Positions 36,036 through 44,346 are shown, counted from the first letter of the stretch. The stretch: 64,000 nt of DNA from Prochlorococcus sp. AG-402-G06 (GCA_003277985.1 QCHR01000002.1:62001-126000), one strand, 5' to 3'. Made by a program: numbers and translations. Notes: generated by a model not told the origin, from the sequence alone.

Positions 36036-36881
36036 ATGAGTGAAATATTATTTAACTTAAATAATATAAGGCTAGAAATTTCTTTCAAGTCATTGGATGA
36101 ACTTCGGTCTATCCTATCTTTTTACAATAGAAATAATCTTCAAAAAATAAATATACCTTGCAAAAATAGCCTAAAAAAGGATTTTTTATTGAATTCTATA
36201 AAAATTTCAAGGGAAGAATTCCCCTCTATAGATATTATTCCTCATTTTAGTATTCTTCACGAATTCAAAAGAAATAGGATTAATACTAAGGATTCATTTA
36301 TTAGATTTCTTGAGTTTGTAAAATATTTAGGATGTAAAGAAGTACTTCTTGTCTCAGGTTCTCAAAAAAGATCAACATACGACTCTATTCAAGCCTTGAG
36401 TTCTATTAAAGAGAATTCTTTATTTTTAGATACCGATTTTTCTATTGGAGTAGCCTTTAATCCTTATCTACCGTTTCCTTTATTTGATCAAGAGGTAATA
36501 AGATTAGAAAAGAAACTTCAATCAGGTTTAGTAAGATCTATTTGGTTTCAATTTGGGACTGATTATAAACTCCTAAAAAATCGAATTGATATAGTTAAAA
36601 ATATAATATCCTCTACTAAGAAAAATTATCCTAATATTTCAAATATTATTCTTTTTGGTAGTATTTTAATACCTACTAAGCAATTTTTGACTAGATTCAA
36701 ATATAGACCTTGGAAAGGGGTTTATTGTTCTAACGAATTTTTAAATTCAGTTGACTTTGCGGATCATCTAATTAAAAAATTACTTATAACTTACAAAGAT
36801 TATAATGTTTTACCTATAATTGAAACTAGTATAACTTCCGAAAATCATTTGGAGAAATTACAAAATATACTAATTTTGTAA
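36036..36881 (+). CDS. Divergent methylenetetrahydrofolate reductase (MetF)-like protein
   Basis: 281 residues. The order of conserved blocks follows the MTHFR TIM barrel: IPHFSILHEFKRNRINTKD (PH..nr), GCKEVLLVSGSQKRS (where MetF has nilxLxGD), FSIGVAFNP, then LEKKLQSGLVRSIWFQFGTD (lkrKvdaGadfxxTQ-like) and ILFGSILIP. The N-terminal EFFPPK motif with the catalytic Glu is absent or changed (LEISFKSLDELRS), and the GD of the FAD site is replaced by GS. It is therefore a paralogue that may not perform the MetF reaction. Cytosolic, no partner adjacent. Confidence 0.6.
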   Translation: MSEILFNLNNIRLEISFKSLDELRSILSFYNRNNLQKINIPCKNSLKKDFLLNSIKISREEFPSIDIIPHFSILHEFKRNRINTKDSFIRFLEFVKYLGCKEVLLVSGSQKRSTYDSIQALSSIKENSLFLDTDFSIGVAFNPYLPFPLFDQEVIRLEKKLQSGLVRSIWFQFGTDYKLLKNRIDIVKNIISSTKKNYPNISNIILFGSILIPTKQFLTRFKYRPWKGVYCSNEFLNSVDFADHLIKKLLITYKDYNVLPIIETSITSENHLEKLQNILIL

Positions 36882-36966
36882 AATTATCTATTTGTTCAAT
36901 CAGGTAAATAGTTATATTAATTAAGTTTTATTTATCAAAATAAAACAATACTTTATAAACCAAAGC

Positions 36967-37092
36967 TTAAAGAGTTGTTTTAATTGAGGTGTTTCTTAAA
37001 CTCAATATGTTCGATAATATTTTAGGATAAATAATTAGTTCATAAACTTCCTCACAAAATTGAATTAATGGTTTAAAAGGATTCATTTCCAT
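36967..37092 (-). CDS. Candidate microprotein, 41 aa
   Basis: ATG 37092 to TAA 36967. The peptide MEMNPFKPLIQFCEEVYELI and following IYPKILSNILSLRN has good helical amphipathicity and non-repetitive composition, which is unusual for chance ORFs in AT-rich DNA. No ribosome binding site is clear. Unrecognised. Confidence 0.42.
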   Translation of the reverse strand: MEMNPFKPLIQFCEEVYELIIYPKILSNILSLRNTSIKTTL

Positions 37093-37293
37093 TTTTTATA
37101 TTAGAAATTGGTGCGTTATGAGGTACAAATTATTTTCTAAGGGATTAATTTGATCGCTAGATCAGGAGTTAGCCCTTAGCAAGAGATGTAACTATTAAGT
37201 ACTGTAAAGGAACTATTAATTTTTGTAAACCCCTTTCGATTTTTCTCCCTTTCTCGTGTTTTCTTTAGCGGCCATCAAAAAAACAACTTTTCT

Positions 37294-37471
37294 TTAATGC
37301 CAGTCGATGTCAAGATAGTAAGTATTATGATAACTATAGGAATAGAAGTTGAGCTCTTTTTGTGTGTAAGTTTTAGCTAATTTTTCATCGTTTGGTGTCA
37401 CACTTCCTTCTGATAAGTTTTTGACTTCCTCTAGTGTTTGTAGATAATTCGCGGTCGATGGAATTTTCCAT
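37294..37471 (-). pseudogene. Small gene with probable +1 frameshift after second codon
   Basis: A minus frame of 56 codons from ATT 37464 to TAA 37294 encodes a plausible soluble protein (IPSTANYLQTLEEVKNLSEG, then a tail rich in Tyr ending LDIDWH) but has no ATG, GTG or TTG near its start. Seven bases upstream ATG GAA occurs one base out of frame, at an A-run of four. Removing one A joins it as M-E-I-P-S-T. This suggests a one-base insertion in the A-run, a real frameshift or a sequencing error; an ATT start is the alternative. Confidence 0.45.
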
Positions 37472-37498
37472 TAATTTATTTATAGACGAATAGAAAAA

Positions 37499-37702
37499 AT
37501 GTTTTCATCTAGAAAAAAGCCAGTTCAAAAGACCATACCCCAAACAAATTCTTTTGCCGCAGAAACCTTTTTGCTAAGAAGAGGTTCTGAGGCTACTAGA
37601 TATAAGATTGCCGCTCTGATGATGTTTATAGCTGGCTTTGGCTTACTTACTTTGGGCACTTGGGTACTCAACGATTTTAATTTTCTTACTTTTACAAATT
37701 AA
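37499..37702 (+). CDS. Small single-helix membrane protein, 67 aa
   Basis: Basic N-terminus (FSSRKKPVQKTIP), then ATRYKIAALMMFIAGFGLLT and LGTWVLNDF forming one hydrophobic helix (~38-57). Similar in size and helix pattern to the 64-aa protein at 3404 (L-M-F-I-x-x-x-x-L-x-x-x-G-x-W). Start ATG 37499. No name can be assigned; thylakoid localisation is plausible. Confidence 0.72.
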   Translation: MFSSRKKPVQKTIPQTNSFAAETFLLRRGSEATRYKIAALMMFIAGFGLLTLGTWVLNDFNFLTFTN

Positions 37703-37845
37703 ATACGTAGATTTACATATTTAATTTTTAAATACAAAGCTGCTGATCTAAAAATACACACTTTAAAAAATACTTATTTTTATTTATACAGTCTTTCTTG
37801 AAAAGGCCTATATTTAGGTTCTAACGTAGAATATTAGAAATTTAA

Positions 37846-38181
37846 ATGTCAAACTCTTGGGATAGATATTTTGCTCATTATTCCGACTGGGATGAAGCGC
37901 ATTGTTTTAACGTTAGATTGGAGCTTAAGTTTGAGGAGCAAATTAAAAATTTAGGTTATATAGAATTCACTGATCCCAGTGACTTATTTCAAATAGATAA
38001 TAATATTTCTAATAAAACTCTTCCAAAAAGCAAAACTTACATAAAGTCCAAAAATGAAATCTCTTTATCTTTTGAGGTCCCTTATGATTGGTCTATTGAT
38101 ACGGATTGGGAAGACAAGGCTCTAGTTCTTCTTGGGTTAAGTGATGAGTGGGTTATAGACTCTTCTGTTGAAGATAAATGA
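37846..38181 (+). CDS. Hypothetical acidic protein, 111 aa
   Basis: Acidic and rich in Trp/Tyr/Asp (MSNSWDRYFAHYSDWDEAHC; SFEVPYDWSIDTDWEDKALV). No signal peptide or membrane segment. Not recognised. Clean ATG start and no competing frame. Confidence 0.68.
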   Translation: MSNSWDRYFAHYSDWDEAHCFNVRLELKFEEQIKNLGYIEFTDPSDLFQIDNNISNKTLPKSKTYIKSKNEISLSFEVPYDWSIDTDWEDKALVLLGLSDEWVIDSSVEDK

Positions 38182-38237
38182 ATTTACATCAGCTATATTT
38201 TTTAATTTGAATTTTTTAATTTCTTTTTAAATATATT

Positions 38238-38504
38238 CTAAGAATAGAAAATAAGTGCAAGGCCTTTTTGGGTTAGATGAAATTCTTTCTCTTCACGGCT
38301 TAAATCCATTGATAATTCCTCACCTTCTTTAATTGCTTGGTCATAAGGTGGTTTCGCAGGCGAATTACCTTTGTAAATAGCTGCAATACCTAATGGTGTT
38401 GCGTTCCAAGCGAAATTAGCAGTTTCTCCAATAGGAGGCTGATTTAAGGCTTCTTCAAGAAGACTTGGAGGCGTTGATTTTGGTCGAGTAGTTGTTGATG
38501 TCAT
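38238..38504 (-). CDS. Hypothetical protein, 88 aa
   Basis: The N-terminus is Thr/Ser/Pro-rich (MTSTTTRPKSTPPSLLEEAL) followed by PPIGETANFAWNATPLGIAA and a charged C-terminal helix. Soluble. I do not recognise it, though the style suggests a conserved cyanobacterial small protein. Confidence 0.65.
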   Translation of the reverse strand: MTSTTTRPKSTPPSLLEEALNQPPIGETANFAWNATPLGIAAIYKGNSPAKPPYDQAIKEGEELSMDLSREEKEFHLTQKGLALIFYS

Positions 38505-38699
38505 GTCTATATTTAAAATTTCTTATAAAAAAAACTTGTTGAGTGATCCTTAGAAGAACTAATACTTTCACTTTCTAGTACATTAGTTAGTTTTATGCGT
38601 GAATTTTGTTGATCTCTGCATTCTTTCGAAAGCTTATCCAATTAAATTTATACTTTAAACGTAGATAAAATCTTTAATTTTTTTTGAAAAATATTTTTG

Positions 38700-39104
38700 T
38701 TATTTATCTTGTATCATTTTTTGAAACAGAATAAATTGCTTAAACTGTTCAAATAGTTCTTCATTGTATTTTTCACTTGATTCGGATGAATCAGTCACTA
38801 ATGAGTGGGTGTATTCTTTTCTATTGTAGATTATACCCTTATCTGAAATCAATTCATCAAGATCATTGTCTTGGAAAGATGAATTAACCATATTATTTGT
38901 TTTGCCATAAAGCTTCTTACTTCCCAAATCACTTGTTTTTTTTATATTAAACTCACCTCTCGCCGTAAGTGCTTCTTCAACTAATTTTCCTACGACTTTT
39001 GATTGGCTTAAATTTTCCTTGTTTGAAATTTTGGTTATCAGCTCTTGTGCATTAACTGAGGGAAGATAGCCAATCCTTTTTCTTATGGAGGGCATACATA
39101 TCAA
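38700..39104 (-). CDS. Possible ribbon-helix-helix-type protein, 134 aa
   Basis: The first 45 residues (MPSIRKRIGYLPSVNAQELI, then TKISNKENLSQSKVVGKLVEEAL) resemble an RHH/CopG unit: a short basic strand followed by two helices with an S-x-x-V-x-x-L-V-E-E-A-L second helix. The remaining ~90 residues are charged and low in pattern. ATG at 39104 or at 39095 (MPS...). DNA binding is inference; no partner toxin is adjacent. Confidence 0.55.
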   Translation of the reverse strand: MICMPSIRKRIGYLPSVNAQELITKISNKENLSQSKVVGKLVEEALTARGEFNIKKTSDLGSKKLYGKTNNMVNSSFQDNDLDELISDKGIIYNRKEYTHSLVTDSSESSEKYNEELFEQFKQFILFQKMIQDK

Positions 39105-39180
39105 TTGATATAGAAATTTAATTTACTTTATCTTTTGATAGATTTCCAAATAATTTATTTATTTCTTGACTTTAGATTTC

Positions 39181-39357
39181 CTAAAAAATCCATTCTTCTA
39201 AAATTATTTGAGCTTTCTTCCATTCATTATTAGCTTTAAGTTCATTTATTTTCTTTAGAGCTGAATATGCCATTTCCCCTTTTTCCCAAAAAAGAATGTG
39301 ATTTATTGGGTTTAGAAGATTAGATTCACCACTTGAATTTGTATGTTTTTTAGGCAT
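39181..39357 (-). CDS. Small soluble protein, 58 aa
   Basis: ATG 39357 to TAG 39181. Polar N-terminus, then a helical segment (HILFWEKGEMAYSALKKINE) and WKKAQIILEEWIF at the end. Trp-rich and amphipathic, so probably real, but not recognised. Confidence 0.55.
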   Translation of the reverse strand: MPKKHTNSSGESNLLNPINHILFWEKGEMAYSALKKINELKANNEWKKAQIILEEWIF

Positions 39358-39526
39358 TAGTTCACCAAAAATAGGTATTTCTTGATTAAAATTGGATGGC
39401 TAGTCATAATTTATACAATAGACTATTAACTATCTCTTTAAAAAAAATAATACAGTTAAATAAATTCTCTATACAATTAGTATTGCTCTCACTTGATTTT
39501 TAATATGTTATTTTGATCGATTTGTA

Positions 39527-39742
39527 TTAATTTTTTTTGTCTTCAGGAAACTCGGGTTTCTCTTTTTTCTTTCTCCGGCCATCTGAAAGCTCTAGTAAAG
39601 TTGAAAGCTGTTCATATACTGATCTAAGTGAAGATAATTCTGGTAATAAGCCATCATTTCTTAGATCTTCATCCATGTACCTAAGCTCTTGTCTCACGTA
39701 AGAGAGAATTGATTTTGCTTCATCTCTTTTTGGGCCAGCCAT
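39527..39742 (-). CDS. Small helical protein, 71 aa, paralogue of 42688
   Basis: ATG 39742. Two helices around a conserved G-L-L-P-E-L turn (YVRQELRYMDEDLRNDGLLP, then ELSSLRSVYEQLSTLLEL) and a basic tail ending in KPEFPEDKKN. It shares the plan R-x-E-x(5)-Y-x-R-Q-E-L-R-x-(M/L)-D, the GLLPEL turn, and K-x-K-P-E-F with the 67-aa protein at 42688. Function unknown. Confidence 0.75.
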   Translation of the reverse strand: MAGPKRDEAKSILSYVRQELRYMDEDLRNDGLLPELSSLRSVYEQLSTLLELSDGRRKKKEKPEFPEDKKN

Positions 39743-39877
39743 ATTTTTTTTATTTTCTGAAAAGATACAACAAAAAAGAACTGAATTAAGATTTCAACTG
39801 CGTATCAAGACAATCTGTTTCAAGATAAAATCTTTATTATTTTATTAAAATATAAACTATGGGAATTTTATTTTTTG

Positions 39878-41095
39878 ATGATTTCAGATCTTGTAATTAT
39901 TGGTGGAGGTGCGTCTGGTTTTATGGGGGCAATCACAGCTATAAATAGTGGACTTAGATCTGTAGTAATACTTGAAGGAACTTCAAAAGTGCTTGAAAAA
40001 GTTAGAATTAGCGGTGGTGGTCGATGTAATTTAACTAACGCATGTTGGGATATCTCTGATTTAGTAAATAATTATCCTAGAGGAGAAAAACAACTAATAG
40101 GCTTGTTTAATAGATTTTCCACGACAGAAGCTTTCAAGTGGTTTCAAGAGAAAGGACTTAATCTTAAAGTAGAGAAAGATGGACGAATATTTCCTTGCTC
40201 TGATTCTTCTGAAGATGTTATTAAATGTTTGACGGATCTTGCAAAAAAATCTGGTGTAAAAGTAGTTACTAATTCTCATGTGAAGAATATAAGCATAACT
40301 AATAGGGGCTTCAATTTATTAGTTAAAGGCAAGGAACATTTTGAAGCAAAAAATATTTTGATTTGCACTGGAGGCCATCCTAGTGGTCGCAGATTGGCAA
40401 AGAGTCTGGGTCATTCAATTATTCATCCTGTACCCTCTCTTTTTTCTTTTTCTACTTCTCAGAAATCATTAAATTCTTGTTCAGGTATAACGTTAGATGT
40501 TCAAATTAAACTTATCGTTAACAATAAAAAATATGTTGGCACTGGACCGATATTGATAACTCATAAAGGTTTTAGTGGACCAGTTATACTTAGACTTTCT
40601 GCATTTAGTGCTAGAAGTCTGTATTCCAATAAATATAATGGTCAATTAATAATTAACTGGCTTTGTCTTGGGGAGAATGAAGTCAGATCAAAACTAGATT
40701 TATTTAAAAAAGAAAATGGTAAGAAGTTTTTATTTAATAATAAACCTTTTAGAACGTTACCTCGAAGCCTATGGAATGCCCTTCTTTTAAGTGTGAAAAT
40801 TGACAGTAATTTAAAATGGGCTGATTTAACTAAACGTGATAAGGAGATCATACTGAAATGCTTAACAAACAACAGCTATTTAATTAATAGTCGAGGACCT
40901 TTTGGTGAAGAATTTGTTACTGCAGGCGGAGTATCACTTAAGGAAATTAATTTCAAAACTATGGAAAGTAGGATATGTAAAGGTCTATTTTTCGCAGGAG
41001 AGGTTTTAGATATAGATGGCATCACAGGTGGATTTAATTTCCAACATTGCTGGACAAGTGGTTGGGTCGCAGGCAATTCAGTGGTTTTAAAATAA
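39878..41095 (+). CDS. FAD-dependent oxidoreductase, HI0933/YhiN family
   Basis: 405 residues from ATG 39878 (a TTG one codon earlier opens the frame). Rossmann FAD motif LVIIGGGASGFMGAITA (~5-21), the family signature KVRISGGGRCNLTNACW (~45-61), NILICTGGHPSGR in the middle, and the C-terminal GLFFAGEVLDIDGITGGFNF with second FAD contacts. The reaction is unknown; the family is widespread and sometimes called aminoacetone oxidase-like. Flanked by accessory small genes. Confidence 0.9.
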   Translation: MISDLVIIGGGASGFMGAITAINSGLRSVVILEGTSKVLEKVRISGGGRCNLTNACWDISDLVNNYPRGEKQLIGLFNRFSTTEAFKWFQEKGLNLKVEKDGRIFPCSDSSEDVIKCLTDLAKKSGVKVVTNSHVKNISITNRGFNLLVKGKEHFEAKNILICTGGHPSGRRLAKSLGHSIIHPVPSLFSFSTSQKSLNSCSGITLDVQIKLIVNNKKYVGTGPILITHKGFSGPVILRLSAFSARSLYSNKYNGQLIINWLCLGENEVRSKLDLFKKENGKKFLFNNKPFRTLPRSLWNALLLSVKIDSNLKWADLTKRDKEIILKCLTNNSYLINSRGPFGEEFVTAGGVSLKEINFKTMESRICKGLFFAGEVLDIDGITGGFNFQHCWTSGWVAGNSVVLK

Positions 41096-41156
41096 TCATC
41101 TGCTCGATTTATTCTTTTAAACTTCAAAGAATTATGGATAAATTTAATTTAAACTT

Positions 41157-41240
41157 CTAACTAAGAGATGCAAGTAGTGCTGGTATTGCGACTGCTATTA
41201 GTCCTACCGCTGCTGTTGCAGTAAGTAATGATGTGCTCAC
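41157..41240 (-). CDS. Candidate 27-aa hydrophobic microprotein, GTG start
   Basis: GTG 41240 to TAG 41157. The peptide (MSTSLLTATAAVGLIAVAIP, then ALLASLS) is a single hydrophobic helix. G+C is higher than in the surrounding DNA and codon choice is varied, which favours a coding stretch. It resembles tiny photosystem or cytochrome b6f subunits in form, but I cannot name it. Confidence 0.42.
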   Translation of the reverse strand: MSTSLLTATAAVGLIAVAIPALLASLS

Positions 41241-41397
41241 TTTTTATCAAAGATTTTTTATATTTTACATATTAAATTCGGATATTATTGTGAGTATTAA
41301 TACTATTTAGGTTGATTTATTTACCTTACTTCTGTAGATGAATAAAAATAACCAACTTTTCTAAGTCGGTACATTCAAAAGCTCTGGTAATTTTCAA

Positions 41398-41538
41398 TTA
41401 CCACACCTCGGCAATTACTCCTAAGGCGATAAATGTAGACCACGTAGCCTGGGTATTAATACTTATCCTTATGGGACTGCACTTTTGTTTCCACGCTTTA
41501 CCTCTTGTATATCTAAAGTCTACTGAAAATATTATGAG
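41398..41538 (-). other. Start-less ORF, possible microprotein or RNA, ending in a hairpin
   Basis: A minus frame is open for 46 codons from 41538 to TAA 41398 without ATG, GTG or TTG. It encodes a basic stretch (RYTRGKAWKQKCSPIR) followed by a hydrophobic end (ATWSTFIALGVIAEVW). An AAGGA lies 5 bases before an in-frame ATT (41460), which would give a 20-residue peptide starting MNTQATW. The stop overlaps a perfect hairpin GGTAATT-GAA-AATTACC. The stretch is richer in G+C than its surroundings, so it is conserved-looking; a small RNA is the alternative. Confidence 0.35.
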
Positions 41539-41543
41539 TTAAA

Positions 41544-42101
41544 TTGCTTAGTTCGATCTTCTATAAATCTATATTTAAGGATTTTGCTTTTCTTTTTTTG
41601 AGAGTATTCACAGGAGCACTCTTAATTCATCATGGCTTTGAAAAATTGAACGATATCAATAATTTTGCTGATGCTTTTGTTCGTCCTCTTCACTTGCCAT
41701 TTCCTGTCACCCTATCTTACTTGGCTGCAGCGTCCGAAATTGGCGGTAGTTGGTTGTTGATAATTGGGCTTGCTACAAGATTGGGAGCGACTGCAATACT
41801 TGGCACCATGAGCGTAGCAATTTATCATGCAATTGTTACTTCAGGTTTCAACATATATTTACTTGAACTTTTAGCTCTTTATTTTGCTTCAGCTTTTTCA
41901 ATTGTTTTGTTAGGACCAGGTATGTTCTCTGCTGATTATCTAATTAAAGAAATTTTCAAATCAAAGCCGGATATTGCTATTTCTTTATACAGACAGCAAT
42001 CTTCAAAAAGTTCTACACCTTTCTCAAATATTCAACAGCCTGTATCTAATAAGCGAAAAAAATCATTTGATTTCCCTTTCTCTAGTTTCTTGTCTTCTTA
42101 G
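41544..42101 (+). CDS. DoxX family membrane protein
   Basis: 185 residues. FLRVFTGALLIHHGFEKLND at ~16-35 is the DoxX signature; four hydrophobic helices follow to ~residue 130 with SYLAAASEIGGSWLLIIGLA. A polar, Ser/Lys-rich tail of ~45 residues is an unusual extension. The family includes quinone-linked oxidoreductase subunits; the role here is unknown. The start is TTG 41544, the only usual start near the N-terminus. Confidence 0.82.
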   Translation: MLSSIFYKSIFKDFAFLFLRVFTGALLIHHGFEKLNDINNFADAFVRPLHLPFPVTLSYLAAASEIGGSWLLIIGLATRLGATAILGTMSVAIYHAIVTSGFNIYLLELLALYFASAFSIVLLGPGMFSADYLIKEIFKSKPDIAISLYRQQSSKSSTPFSNIQQPVSNKRKKSFDFPFSSFLSS

Positions 42102-42116
42102 CATCCATTAGTCTGG

Positions 42117-42422
42117 TTAGCCTACTTTTTTCTTAGTTGATAAGTAAAACCACATCCAAGTAGGTAATGTAATAAAAAAACCTATTAAAATAATATAACT
42201 TTTTGTTGTATCCCAGGCAGCCTCATCACACTGCTCTTTGATTTTATTTGAATAATTTACTTTACTGCTAAGGGTTCTACAAATATTTAGACCATGAATA
42301 CTAAGTGTTCCATAAGTTATTGCTGTAGGGACAGTAGCAAGGAATATTGCGAGTATTAAATTGCCTAGCCTCAGATTGAGGTCTTTTCTTTTTTGTTGAT
42401 CCATATTTATATTTTTATCCAT
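42117..42422 (-). CDS. Hypothetical two-helix membrane protein, 101 aa
   Basis: Hydrophilic N-terminus, first helix ~22-42 (LGNLILAIFLATVPTAITYG), a loop with two cysteines (LNICRTL, KEQCDEA) and a second helix ~74-93 (YIILIGFFITLPTWMWFYL), then KKK. The two loop cysteines face the same side and could form a disulfide outside the cytosol. Not recognised. Confidence 0.68.
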   Translation of the reverse strand: MDKNINMDQQKRKDLNLRLGNLILAIFLATVPTAITYGTLSIHGLNICRTLSSKVNYSNKIKEQCDEAAWDTTKSYIILIGFFITLPTWMWFYLSTKKKVG

Positions 42423-42687
42423 ATCTATGATATGGGACAGTATATTTCTTATTTTTTTACAAAGGAGTATGTTTTATTCGGAATACCTCCTGAATTATTT
42501 GCTCTGCATTTTTAAAGTTAAAAGATCTTTGTTCTTTTATGATTTATAACTATATATATTTTATGTAATTAACTAGCTTTAAGTTTGGTAATAAATTTTG
42601 AGTTTATGAACTTTTAAAATTTGAAGATGCTTAAAATACTTATCTTAGGTTAAAGTTACTTTCTAGAAGCAATCAAACTATTTTATA

Positions 42688-42891
42688 ATGTCTACCAGCA
42701 AGAGAGAGGAAGTTAGTTCTCATTTGCGATACATAAGGCAAGAACTTCGAGACTTGGATCAAATGTTAGGCCAATATGGCTTGTTGCCGGAGTTGTCTGA
42801 GCTGAAAGAGGTCTATAATTCTTTAGATGCTCTCCATCAATTACTTTCAGGTAAAGTAAAAAAGAAACCGAAGCCTGAATTTGATGATTGA
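42688..42891 (+). CDS. Small helical protein, 67 aa, paralogue of 39527
   Basis: ATG 42688. RYIRQELRDLDQMLGQYGLL and PELSELKEVYNSLDALHQLL form two helices around the GLLPEL turn, then a basic tail KVKKKPKPEFDD. The same plan and spacing occur in the 71-aa protein at 39527, so the two are paralogues. Function unknown. Confidence 0.78.
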   Translation: MSTSKREEVSSHLRYIRQELRDLDQMLGQYGLLPELSELKEVYNSLDALHQLLSGKVKKKPKPEFDD

Positions 42892-43032
42892 GGCATTAAA
42901 TTCTTTCTGAATAAATAGTTGAACACTTTAGGATTATTTAATTTTAATATTTATCATTGAAAAATATTTATTAGGGCTTGCAAAAAATAGAAACTACTAA
43001 CAATATATACCTAGGTAAAATTAATTGAACAA

Positions 43033-43236
43033 ATGAGTGAAGAAACTTGGAAAATTCAGTATAAGAAATGGAAAAATTTAAAACCTTATCAAATAAAATT
43101 GATTGATGATGGAGCTAAAAGTCAGTCTCAAGCTTGGCTCCTGAATTCTATGTGGTGTGAATGGCTAGTTTTGAAAAAAATAAACATTTCAGATATTTCT
43201 GAAAATGATATTTCTAATAATCCTTGGGAATCCTAA
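43033..43236 (+). CDS. Hypothetical protein, 67 aa
   Basis: Trp-rich small protein (ETWKIQYKKWKNLKPYQIKL; AWLLNSMWCEWLVLKKINIS) with no membrane helix. It ends 18 bases before the convergent transporter gene. Not recognised. Confidence 0.6.
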   Translation: MSEETWKIQYKKWKNLKPYQIKLIDDGAKSQSQAWLLNSMWCEWLVLKKINISDISENDISNNPWES

Positions 43237-43253
43237 TACTTATTTCGTCTTTT

Positions 43254-44330
43254 TTACTTTTGACTATAAAAATAATTTTTTTCTAAAATGTCATGAACAA
43301 TTATTTCTTTAACAAACACTTGAATTACTACAGCCATTGGAATTGCTAACAATAAACCAAGTGGCCCAAAGAGAATAGTGAATATAAATTGTGCAGTAAT
43401 TGTTAATCCTGGTAGCAATTTAACTTGCTTTTGCATTATAGAAGGAGTTATTACATAGCTCTCAATATTTTGAATTACTATGTACAACGCCAGTACAGCA
43501 AGAGATTTCCATGGTGTATCTAAAAGTGCTACAGAAAGTGGAAAAATAGTGCTTATTGTGGGGCCTACATTTGGTATGACATTTAAAACACCTGCTATTA
43601 AAGCATTCGCTATCACTAATTTTATTCCCAATAAATATAACCCAACAGAAGCAAGTATTGCCACACATATTGAGCTGAGTAGAACACCGGCCATCCAACT
43701 ACTTATTGCATTCCCGCATCTTAATAAAATAGATCTTGCACGTCTTCTATAAAATGATGGCACTAGTAATATAGCAACCTCTCTATATGCGTTTGGCTGA
43801 AAGGTTATCATTAGACCAACAGAGATTATAAAAATTAATTGAAGAATTCCTATCCCTACATTACTAACTAAACTGATCAACTTGGTGATACTATCTGTTA
43901 CCCCACTAGCTAAAGTAGCTCCATCTGGAATAATGCTAAGCTTATTTGTTAATATATTTTCATCTGCTAGGTTGGGGAAATTATCTTTATATATAACCTC
44001 TGCAAAACCATAAAATGTGTTTATTAAGAGTTCTCTCAGTTTGCTTACTGCCGATGGTATTTGATTGATTAATTCTTGGAATTCACTGGTAAACTGCGGA
44101 ATTATTATGACTATTGAAATACTTGAGATAAGTATTATAGATATTAATGTTATGCCTAATGATATCCACCTAGGTATTTTAAAAAAATCTCGGATTTTAC
44201 CAGTAATAGTACAAAGAGCCATGGCTAAAACTATTGAAGCAAAAAATAATATTATTATTTCTTTTAAGCCCCATAAAATTAATATAGAAATTATTAAGGC
44301 TGTAATTGATAGAAAGTTAGAAGGTTTCAA
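43254..44330 (-). CDS. AI-2E (PerM) family transporter
   Basis: 358 residues with about eight hydrophobic helices: two to three N-terminal, a large loop (~75-150), then the conserved LIAGVLNVIPNVGPTISTIFP block (~238-258) and ILFGPLGLLLAIPMAVVIQVF near the end. Family members export small molecules or ions; the AI-2 role is species-specific and cannot be assumed here. Downstream of psb28 by 16 bases, same strand. Confidence 0.85.
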   Translation of the reverse strand: MKPSNFLSITALIISILILWGLKEIIILFFASIVLAMALCTITGKIRDFFKIPRWISLGITLISIILISSISIVIIIPQFTSEFQELINQIPSAVSKLRELLINTFYGFAEVIYKDNFPNLADENILTNKLSIIPDGATLASGVTDSITKLISLVSNVGIGILQLIFIISVGLMITFQPNAYREVAILLVPSFYRRRARSILLRCGNAISSWMAGVLLSSICVAILASVGLYLLGIKLVIANALIAGVLNVIPNVGPTISTIFPLSVALLDTPWKSLAVLALYIVIQNIESYVITPSIMQKQVKLLPGLTITAQFIFTILFGPLGLLLAIPMAVVIQVFVKEIIVHDILEKNYFYSQK

Positions 44331-44346
44331 TTTAAATAAGTAATTA

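Larger units (their letters stand above)
36882..37498. other. 600-base region with a micro-ORF and a broken small gene
   Basis: Holds the 41-aa minus ORF at 36967 and the frameshifted small gene at 37294-37471, both listed separately. Between them (37093-37293) nothing coding is seen. The base composition around 37130-37300 is less AT-rich than the rest. Confidence 0.4.

Noticed and set aside
37298-37384. 28-codon plus ORF starting MPVDVKI
   Set aside because: Overlaps the better-formed minus frame of the broken small gene; hydrophobic AT-rich content expected by chance.
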